The notes beneath the pieces were generated by a model. That model was given only the letters and a program-made list of their open reading frames with translations, had not been told where the DNA came from and made no database searches. Positions 58,166-64,000 of a stretch of 64,000 nucleotides of DNA are shown in pieces. Position numbers and translations under genes: made by a program. This DNA is from Pseudonocardia autotrophica (GTDB lineage Bacteria > Actinomycetota > Actinomycetes > Mycobacteriales > Pseudonocardiaceae), in assembly GCF_003945385.1 (NCBI RefSeq), contig NZ_AP018920.1:186001-250000 (forward strand), given 5' to 3'. Position 1 is the stretch's first letter. The number at the start of each line of letters is the position of its first letter.

Positions 58166-59689
58166 TCATATCACATCCAGTGGGACGGCCGCCCAGGACA
58201 GCGGCGGCAAAGTCACCGACACCTCGCCGCCCTCGATCCGCACCCCGTCCAGTGGCCGCATCCCGACCGCCTCCGGCGCGGTCTCGTTGTTGCCGGTGTG
58301 CCGGTCCTGGCCGGGCCCGGCGGTCAGCACCTCGGCCCGGCCGGGCCGCAGCTCCCCGAAGCCGTGCAGCGCGATCCGTACCTCGGCCGGCTCGGTGAGA
58401 TCACGGTTGGCCAGGAACAGCGCGAGCGTCCCGCCGTCCGGGTCCCAGGTCCCGGCGGCGTCGACCACCGGGGCGTCACCGAGCCGGCCGGCGTCGTAGT
58501 GGTCGCCCCGGGCCCGGACGTCGAGGATCTGCCCGCGGGCGTGCTCGCGCATCACCCGGAACGGGTGCGCCACCGTCTGCGTCCACGCGGCGCCGCCGGG
58601 TTCGCTGCGCACCATCCCGATGACGTTCACCAGCTGCGCCTGGCAGGCGATCCGCACCCGCTCACCGTGCCGGAGCAGCGCGTGCAGCATCGTCGCGACG
58701 ACGACGGCGTCGGTCACCGAGTACTCGTCCTCGATCACCCGCGGGGCCACGGCCCAGTCGTCGGTCTGCTGGTGGATGCCGCCGGAGCGGTGCCGGCTCT
58801 GATACCAGACGTTCCACTCGTCGAACGAGACGTGGATCCGCTTCCGGTGCCGCCCACGGGCCCGGACGGCGTCCGCGGTGGCCACCACCGACTCGATGTA
58901 GGAGTCCATGTCGACGGCCTTCGCGAGGAACTCGCCGGGACCGTCGGTCTCCTCGTAGTAGGTGTGCGCCGAGATGTAGTCGACCTGGTCGTAGGCCAGC
59001 TCCAGGACGGTGCGCTCCCACTCACCGAAGGTCGGCATCGCGCTGTGCGAGCTCCCGCAGGCGACCAGCTCGATCGACGGGTCGACCAGCCGCATCGCGC
59101 GCCCGGCCTCGGCGGCCAGCCGGCCGTACTCGGCGGCCGTCTTGTGGCCCACCTGCCACGGGCCGTCCATCTCGTTGCCCAGGCACCACAGCCGGATGCC
59201 GAACGGGTCCTCGTCGCCGTTGCGCCGGCGCAGGTCCGACCAGGCCGTCCCGCCCGGGTGGTTGGCGTACTCGACCAGGTCGAGGGCCTCCTGCACGCCG
59301 CGGGTCCCCAGGTTGATCGCCATCATCGGCTCGGTGCCGGCGGCCCGCGCCCAGTGCACGAACTCGTGCAGCCCGAACTCGTTGGTCTCGATCGTCCGCC
59401 AGGCCAGGTCCAGCCGCCGCGGACGGTCGGCGACCGGCCCGATCCCGTCCTCCCAGTTGTGCCCGGAGACGTAGTTGCCGCCGGGGTAGCGCACCACGGT
59501 CGGACCGATCTCGCGGACCCGGTCGAGGACGTCGCCGCGGAACCCGCGCTCGTCGGCCGACGGGTGCCCGGGCTCGAAGATCCCGGTGTAGACGCCCCGG
59601 CCCATGTGCTCGACGAACGAGCCGAACAGCCGGGGCGGGACCGTGCCCGCCGTGAAGTCGGCGCCGACGGAGAGGTGCGCGCGTGCCAT
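58166..59689 (-). CDS. Alpha-L-arabinofuranosidase, GH51
   Basis: The 507-residue enzyme has the GH51 catalytic pair: acid/base Glu173 in CLGNEMDGPWQ and nucleophile Glu291 in SFDEWNVWY. RYPGGNYVSGHNWEDGIGP near residue 67 is also a family hallmark. It has no signal peptide, so it would act in the cytoplasm on imported arabino-oligosaccharides, hydrolysing terminal alpha-L-arabinofuranosyl residues. It is the last gene of the operon whose first genes encode a binding protein and two permeases. Confidence 0.94.
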   Translation of the reverse strand: MARAHLSVGADFTAGTVPPRLFGSFVEHMGRGVYTGIFEPGHPSADERGFRGDVLDRVREIGPTVVRYPGGNYVSGHNWEDGIGPVADRPRRLDLAWRTIETNEFGLHEFVHWARAAGTEPMMAINLGTRGVQEALDLVEYANHPGGTAWSDLRRRNGDEDPFGIRLWCLGNEMDGPWQVGHKTAAEYGRLAAEAGRAMRLVDPSIELVACGSSHSAMPTFGEWERTVLELAYDQVDYISAHTYYEETDGPGEFLAKAVDMDSYIESVVATADAVRARGRHRKRIHVSFDEWNVWYQSRHRSGGIHQQTDDWAVAPRVIEDEYSVTDAVVVATMLHALLRHGERVRIACQAQLVNVIGMVRSEPGGAAWTQTVAHPFRVMREHARGQILDVRARGDHYDAGRLGDAPVVDAAGTWDPDGGTLALFLANRDLTEPAEVRIALHGFGELRPGRAEVLTAGPGQDRHTGNNETAPEAVGMRPLDGVRIEGGEVSVTLPPLSWAAVPLDVI

Positions 59690-59704
59690 GGAGTTCCTTT
59701 CGTG

Positions 59705-59746
59705 GGGACTGAGCAGGTTGGGACTGAGCAGGTGGGGGCTGACAGG
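59705..59746. repeat. Short 15-bp tandem repeats between malG-like gene and GH51
   Basis: gggactgagcaggt occurs twice with 15-bp spacing (59705-59718, 59720-59733), followed by a degenerate third copy. They lie in the ~114-bp gap of the operon. Confidence 0.6.
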
Positions 59747-59803
59747 CGGGACGGACCGGTGCGGGCTGACCGGTGGGGACGGACTCGGAGGCCGGACTCG
59801 TGG

Positions 59804-60700
59804 TCACCGGCCGCCGAGGCCGGTCGTGGCGATGCCCTGGACGATCTGGCGCTGGAAGAACAGGAACGCGACCACCAGCGGGAGCCCGGCGAGCACGGCC
59901 CCCGCCATCACCTGCGCATAGCGGACGCCGAACGAGCTCTGCACCTGGACAAGCCCGACCGGCAGCGTCATCAGCGAGGGATCGGACAGGATGATGAAGG
60001 GCCAGAGGAAGTTGTTCCAGCACTGGATGAACACGAAGATCGCGACCGCGGCGAGGATCGGGCGGGACAGCGGGAGCACGATCGTGAGGAAGATCCGCAG
60101 CGGCCCGGCGCCGTCGATCCGGGCGGCCTCCTCCAGCTCGTGCGGGATGGCGTCGAAGAACCGCTTCAGGATGAACACCATCGCCGGGACGACGATCTGC
60201 GGCAGGATCACGCCGAGATAGGTGTCGGCCAGCCCGACGGCCAGCATCTGCTCGTACAGCGGGACGATCAGGATCTGCGACGGCACCATCACCCCGGCGA
60301 CGGTGATCGCGAACAGCGTCCGGCGGCCACGGAACTCGGTGCGGGAGAAGCCGTAGGCGGCAGCCGCCGAGAGCACCAGGGTCAGCGCGGTGACCGCGAC
60401 GGCGACGATCGTGCTGTTCACGAACCAGCGGGTGAGGTCGCCGACCGACAGCACCTCGACGTAGGCCTGCACGGTGAACCCGGAGTCGGGGACCAGCTGT
60501 GGCGGCACGGTGGTGGTCTCGCCCTCGTGCTTGAGCGAGGTGAGTACCGCCCACACCAGCGGCGCCGCCCAGATGACGGTGAGTGCTGCCAGCGCCGAGT
60601 AGATCGTCGCGGTGACCAGCGGGTTGCGCCGGATCCGGCGGCGGGCCGGGCCCGGCGGCGACGTCGTGGCCGGGCCGGGCGGATCGAGGGTCGTGGTCAT
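59804..60700 (-). CDS. Sugar ABC transporter permease (MalG-type)
   Basis: The 298-residue permease starts at ATG 60700. Six TM helices are present, with the inner-membrane motif EEAARIDGAGPLRIFLTIVLPLSRP (EAA loop). It overlaps the MalF-type gene by ATGA. With the binding protein and MalF-type permease it forms a CUT1 importer for oligosaccharides. No ATPase (MsiK-like) gene is present; CUT1 systems of actinobacteria often share one elsewhere. Confidence 0.94.
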   Translation of the reverse strand: MTTTLDPPGPATTSPPGPARRRIRRNPLVTATIYSALAALTVIWAAPLVWAVLTSLKHEGETTTVPPQLVPDSGFTVQAYVEVLSVGDLTRWFVNSTIVAVAVTALTLVLSAAAAYGFSRTEFRGRRTLFAITVAGVMVPSQILIVPLYEQMLAVGLADTYLGVILPQIVVPAMVFILKRFFDAIPHELEEAARIDGAGPLRIFLTIVLPLSRPILAAVAIFVFIQCWNNFLWPFIILSDPSLMTLPVGLVQVQSSFGVRYAQVMAGAVLAGLPLVVAFLFFQRQIVQGIATTGLGGR

Positions 60701-61638
60701 GCGGACCTCCTCCGTCCGGCGAGCCAGGCGTGCGCGAGCGCGATCACCAGGATGAGCAGGAAGAACACGTAGGAGATGGCGGAGGCGTAGCCGAGCCGGT
60801 AGCCGACGAACCCGGTGTCGTAGACGTACTGCAGGACCGGGGTGACCGAGCCCTCCGGCCCGCCGTCGCCGGAGAACAGGATGTAGGCCTGGTCGAACAG
60901 CTTGAGCGAGGCCAGTAGCTGCAGCACCAGCACCAGCCCGGTGGTGGGCGCGATCAGCGGCAGCACGATGGAGCGGGTGGTCCGCCAGCGTCCGGCGCCG
61001 TCGGTGGCGGCGGCCTCCAGCACGTCCGGCGGGATCGCCTGCAGGGCGGCGAGGTAGAGCAGGAAGTTGAACCCGACCGTCCACCACACGGTCAGCAGCA
61101 CCACCGACCACAGCGCCACCGACGGGTCGCTCGTCCAGCCGACGGGCTGCATGCCGAGCACGCCGAGCAGGCCGTTGAGCAGCCCGACGTCGTTCTGGAA
61201 CAGCCAGTTCCAGATCAGCGCCACGGTGGCCACCGGCATCAGGTACGGGGCGAAGAAGGCCAGCCGCCAGAACCACTGCCCGCGCCCGCCCGCATGCACC
61301 AGCAGCGCCATGACCAGTGCGATCAGTACCAGCGGGATCGTCGAGCCGATGGTGAACACCAGAGTTGTCCACAGGCTGGACCACACCAGTGGATCGGCGA
61401 ACAGCCGGGTGTAGTTGTCCAGGCCGACGAACTCGGAACCGGACCGGACCAGGCTGGTGTCGTGGAAGCTCATCCACAGTCCGCGGGTCAGCGGCCAGAT
61501 CACGAACGCGACGTAGCTCAGCATGAACGGCAGCACGAACCAGACCCCCGGCGGGACCCGGCGACGGCGGGAGGCGGGCTCCGCAGCTCCGGCCGGCCCG
61601 GTCTGCTCCGTCCTGCGGACCTCGCTCGGCGCGCTCAC
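60697..61638 (-). CDS. Sugar ABC transporter permease (MalF-type)
   Basis: The 313-residue permease starts at GTG 61638, overlapping the binding-protein stop. Six TM helices are present, with VLEAAATDGAGRWRTTRSIVLPLIAPT as the EAA loop and YILFSGDGGPEGSV in the last extracellular loop. It pairs with the MalG-type permease. Confidence 0.94.
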   Translation of the reverse strand: MSAPSEVRRTEQTGPAGAAEPASRRRRVPPGVWFVLPFMLSYVAFVIWPLTRGLWMSFHDTSLVRSGSEFVGLDNYTRLFADPLVWSSLWTTLVFTIGSTIPLVLIALVMALLVHAGGRGQWFWRLAFFAPYLMPVATVALIWNWLFQNDVGLLNGLLGVLGMQPVGWTSDPSVALWSVVLLTVWWTVGFNFLLYLAALQAIPPDVLEAAATDGAGRWRTTRSIVLPLIAPTTGLVLVLQLLASLKLFDQAYILFSGDGGPEGSVTPVLQYVYDTGFVGYRLGYASAISYVFFLLILVIALAHAWLAGRRRSA

Positions 61639-62930
61639 AGCGGGGACTCCAGCCGCAGCTGCGTGTCCAGCCATGCGGTCAGGTCGTCGGCGCCGCGTTC
61701 GGGTGTCAGCCCGCCGCCGGCGACCGCCTGCAGGGTCTGTGCGGCCCGGTTCATCATCGTCGACCCCGATCCGGAGTAGTAGGCGACCGGGTCGAACTCG
61801 ACGTCGTCGACGACGTCCCGGTAGCGCGACTGCGGCTGCATCGCCAGGTACTCGGGGCTCTCGGCCACCGCGGCCAGCGCCGGGACGTGACCGCCCTCGG
61901 CCCAGGACACACTGTCGTCGAGCATCGACACCGCCAGGTCGTAGGCGGCGGCGCGGACCGTCGGATCGACCGAGTCCTGCCGCGGGACGACGAAGCAGTG
62001 GCTGTCCGCCCGGACGATCGCCCGGTCGCCGAACACGGCGGGGAACCGGGTCATCGAGAACGGGATGCCGGCCGTCTCCGCGGACGTGTACTCCCACGGG
62101 CCGGTCACCAGGAACCCGGACTGGGCGCTCGCGAAGGTGGCCACCGCGGCGTCCGAGTCGAGTGTCGGCGAGGCGATCGTGCCGTCGCAGAAGGCCTGCA
62201 GGTAGCCCATCGCGGTGACCATGGCGTCCCGGTCGACCCGGGCCGGGCCACCGTCGGGCAGGTCCATCCGGCCGCCGGCCTGGTTGTACAGCGACCAGAA
62301 CAGCATCCACGGCTCGTTCGTCCCGGTCGCGGCGAACGCGATCCCGGTCGCGCCGGTGACCTCGGCGGCCCGGCGACCGGCGTCGAGCAGGGTGTCCGGG
62401 CCGTGCAGCGGGCGCAGCTCCCCGGAGGCGTCGAGCAGGCCGGCCCGGTCGCAGACGTCGGTGTTGTAGTAGAGGACCATCGGGTGGGTGTCGAGGGGGA
62501 GGCCGACCAGCTCGCCGTCGACCGCGAGCCGCTCGGTGACCGCGGGCGGGAAGTCGTCGAGGCGGACACCGCGGGCTTCCAGCTCGGCGAGGTCCCAGGG
62601 TTCGAGCAGGTCGCGGCCGAAGGTCACCAGGCGCGAGGTGTGCAGCGTGGCCAGGTCCGGGGCGCGGCCGCCGGCGCAGGCCATCGCGAGCTTCGTGTAG
62701 TAGGGCGATCCCCACTCCAGGGTGGTCGCGCTCACGCCGATCCGCGGGTTGTCCGCCCGGAACCGGTCGACCAGGCCGACCATCCGCTCCCCGTCGCCGC
62801 CGCCGAAGAAGTTCCAGTAGGCGACCGTGACGTCCGGCGAGGGCGCGGTCGCACATCCGGTGAGCAGGACCCCCGCGGTGAAGCCCGCTGCGCCCAGGAA
62901 GCCGCGCCTGCTCAGTGCCGGGCCGCTCAT
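61635..62930 (-). CDS. Extracellular sugar-binding lipoprotein of the arabinose-oligomer importer
   Basis: The 431-residue protein starts at ATG 62930. SRRGFLGAAGFTAGVLLTGC is a twin-arginine-type signal ending in a lipobox Cys (about residue 26). The mature part has the ABC solute-binding family 1 pattern (VTVAYWNFFGGGDG, GLPLDTHPMVLYYNTDV, GIAFAATGTNEPWMLFWSLYNQAGG). Coupling with GH51 suggests arabino-oligosaccharides as ligand. The start overlaps the stop of a 29-codon leader frame. Confidence 0.92.
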   Translation of the reverse strand: MSGPALSRRGFLGAAGFTAGVLLTGCATAPSPDVTVAYWNFFGGGDGERMVGLVDRFRADNPRIGVSATTLEWGSPYYTKLAMACAGGRAPDLATLHTSRLVTFGRDLLEPWDLAELEARGVRLDDFPPAVTERLAVDGELVGLPLDTHPMVLYYNTDVCDRAGLLDASGELRPLHGPDTLLDAGRRAAEVTGATGIAFAATGTNEPWMLFWSLYNQAGGRMDLPDGGPARVDRDAMVTAMGYLQAFCDGTIASPTLDSDAAVATFASAQSGFLVTGPWEYTSAETAGIPFSMTRFPAVFGDRAIVRADSHCFVVPRQDSVDPTVRAAAYDLAVSMLDDSVSWAEGGHVPALAAVAESPEYLAMQPQSRYRDVVDDVEFDPVAYYSGSGSTMMNRAAQTLQAVAGGGLTPERGADDLTAWLDTQLRLESPL

Positions 62931-63016
62931 CGGGGGAGTGGGCCGCTCGGAGTGCCCGGCCCGGCCCGGCCGGAGGGGGGCCGTCGCTCGGTCGGTCGGA
63001 CGCGTGGTCGGTCCAT
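62927..63016 (-). CDS. Possible 29-residue leader peptide coupled to the binding-protein gene
   Basis: A small frame from ATG 63016 has the strong site gggaga at 5-nt spacing. Its stop overlaps the binding-protein start (ATGA), and that start has no ribosome-binding site of its own. The peptide is rich in Pro and Arg (RPPSGRAGPGTPSGPLPR). Translation through this frame may be needed to start the downstream gene. No family. Confidence 0.5.
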   Translation of the reverse strand: MDRPRVRPTERRPPSGRAGPGTPSGPLPR

Positions 63017-63078
63017 CGGATCTCCCGTGTCTCGAGGCTTCGGTGGCTCGAGGCGCCGCGCAGCGCCGGTGCTGCAGC

Positions 63079-63140
63079 GTGAGCGCGGTATGTTTGCGCT
63101 CACATTTTCGGATGGTGCCTGCTCGACCACGGGTGGTCAA
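63079..63140 (-). promoter_or_regulatory. Promoter and LacI-type operator of the arabinofuranosidase operon
   Basis: On the minus strand TTGACC (63140-63135) and CACCAT (63117-63112) are spaced 17 bp, a possible promoter. Just downstream GTGAGCGC (63079-63086) and GCGCTCAC (63096-63103) form a perfect 8-bp inverted repeat with a 9-bp spacer, near where transcription would start. GAGCGC-containing palindromes are typical of LacI-family sugar repressors. Confidence 0.6.
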
Positions 63141-63231
63141 GGGTTGCGTCTCGCTGTACGGCCAGCGCTCTGTCGCCGAGTTCGAGTCGAGTGGGTGCCG
63201 CAGTGCGACGCACGTGTGCAGGTCCGGCGTT

Positions 63232-63247
63232 ATGTTAGCGATAACAT
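63232..63247. promoter_or_regulatory. Second operator-like palindrome upstream of the sugar operon
   Basis: ATGTTAGCGATAACAT is ATGTTA and TAACAT around GCGA. It closely matches the GTTAGCGCTAAC-type sites of LacI/AraR regulators. It lies about 140 bp upstream of the first palindrome, a distance that could allow DNA looping. The 209 bp from here to the DUF6924 stop hold no gene. Confidence 0.6.
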
Positions 63248-63456
63248 TCGAGCTGCTGGGCCCAATGCGGAGCCGCGACTCGGATTCAGCTCGTACCGTG
63301 CCGGGAGGCGATCACTCCGGGGTCGCCGCGGGCGCCGGAACCGTCGGACCCCGGTGCCGGCGTCGGCGGTATGGCGATCCTCTAACGCGAGGCGCCGGCG
63401 TTGTGGGAGGCCGGGATCGAGCGGGCTCGCGCCGGGTGTGCGCTCGCCGGGCTCGG

Positions 63457-63864
63457 TCAGCCGAACCCGCGGAAGACCCGGTCGGGCTGCAGCTGCGCCT
63501 GGTCGGCATACGCGGCGAACTCCACGGCACCGTGCGGCACGTCGGTCCCGACGCTCCAGAGCTGGATGGCCGCGATCCGCAGGGTCCGGCCCGGCTCGTC
63601 GCGCAGATCCGCCGCGACCACCGGGAAGCCGTGATCGGTCAGGGTGCGCTCGTCGACGACGAACAACAGCGGATGCCGCTCGGCGACCCCGTCCTCCAGG
63701 GCGAACGCCACCACCCGATCGACCGGCCAGTCGCCGAACAGGTCCTCGGTGACGACGTCGAACACCGCCGGGGTGATGATCCCGAGCAGCTCGTTCCACG
63801 GTCCCTCGCCGGTGTCGGACGCGGTGCGGACCAGCGGGCACCGGCGTGTCGCGGGGAACTCCAC
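63457..63864 (-). CDS. DUF6924-like protein
   Basis: The 135-residue protein starts at GTG 63864 with ggaagg before it. LVRTASDTGEGPWNELLGIIT, LFVVDERTLTDHGFPVVAADLRDEPGRTLRIAAIQLWSV and VEFAAYADQ...VFRGF fit the DUF6924 pattern. Function unknown. Confidence 0.72.
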   Translation of the reverse strand: MEFPATRRCPLVRTASDTGEGPWNELLGIITPAVFDVVTEDLFGDWPVDRVVAFALEDGVAERHPLLFVVDERTLTDHGFPVVAADLRDEPGRTLRIAAIQLWSVGTDVPHGAVEFAAYADQAQLQPDRVFRGFG

Positions 63865-63894
63865 GCGGCCATCCTTCCGTGTCACGCTGGGCGG

Positions 63895-64000
63895 GTGAGC
63901 AGCGCACCCAGTGTCGACGGCCGCCGGTTCGCCGGGATCAGCAACTCCGGTGACGGTGAGGTCGGTCAGGCGACCGTGTTCACCTATCACGAGGCGGACG
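63895..64000 (+). CDS. Start of an unidentified gene cut by the right edge
   Basis: From GTG 63895 the frame reads SSAPSVDGRRFAGISNSGDGEVGQATVFTYHEAD and runs off the window. The wording resembles small actinobacterial proteins sometimes labelled N-acetylglutamate synthase-like, but the part visible (35 residues) is too short to assign. It is divergent from the DUF6924 gene. Confidence 0.55.
   Translation, partial: MSSAPSVDGRRFAGISNSGDGEVGQATVFTYHEAD

Noticed and set aside
58166-59689. Secreted wall-degrading arabinanase
   Set aside because: No signal peptide or TM segment; GH51 family members of this kind act in the cytoplasm on imported oligomers.

Overview
The window is GC-rich, with dense gene packing, many GTG starts and frequent 4-nt stop/start overlaps. 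It carries arabinogalactan genes (galactofuranosyltransferases GlfT1 and GlfT2, Emb arabinosyltransferases, DprE1, DprE2, a GtrA-like flippase candidate, the Wzm/Wzt exporter) and the proteasome activator Bpa. This points to a cell wall of the arabinogalactan type in the order Pseudonocardiales or relatives. Genus is an inference; no rRNA is present.

Layout. (1) 1-27 kb is a cell-envelope island. It holds two GlfT2-type and two Emb-type enzymes, an acyltransferase with a repetitive tail, dprE2-dprE1, a GT-C-like membrane protein, an ABC-2 exporter with its own winged-helix regulator, gtrA, and glfT1-wzt-wzm followed by bpa. DprE1 has Thr where mycobacterial DprE1 has the Cys attacked by benzothiazinones. 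(2) 27-30 kb holds host housekeeping genes and an intact tRNA-Ser(UGA). (3) 30.15-47.69 kb is an actinomycete integrative and conjugative element (AICE) in that tRNA gene. It is bounded by an exact 55-bp repeat of the tRNA 3' end. Its backbone is integrase (apparent frameshift), excisionase, DUF3631 ATPase, prim-pol, FtsK/TraB translocase, two membrane transfer proteins, a Cys-rich protein, a GntR regulator with paired operators, and an XRE/Nudix-like fusion. Beyond a decayed IS630 transposase lies a complete Mrp Na+/H+ antiporter operon (mrpA-G, A carrying the B domain), apparently cargo. Two clusters of short repeats, GGTTAC-type and CTAGCG-type, are candidate origin or transfer-recognition sequences. 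(4) 47.7-58 kb returns to the chromosome: a DUF4288 protein, a TetR regulator next to a Ddn-like protein, a GNAT enzyme, an iron-siderophore-type ABC operon, an ECF sigma factor with a SnoaL-like tail, and several small enzymes. (5) 58-63.3 kb is an arabino-oligosaccharide operon: solute-binding lipoprotein, two permeases and a cytoplasmic GH51 arabinofuranosidase, with LacI-type operators and a possible translationally coupled leader peptide. The window ends with a DUF6924 gene and the start of another gene.

How they work together. GlfT1 would start and GlfT2 extend the galactan, and Wzm/Wzt would export it. DprE1/DprE2 make decaprenyl-phosphoryl-arabinose, GtrA may move it across the membrane, and Emb enzymes polymerise the arabinan. 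The AICE would integrate, replicate and transfer as double-stranded DNA while carrying a pH/Na+ homeostasis system. Several apparent single-base frameshifts occur (integrase, AbiEi-like gene, IS630 remnant, a small AICE gene). Two lie in the same CCGCGGGGTG context, so sequencing error must be excluded before calling decay.
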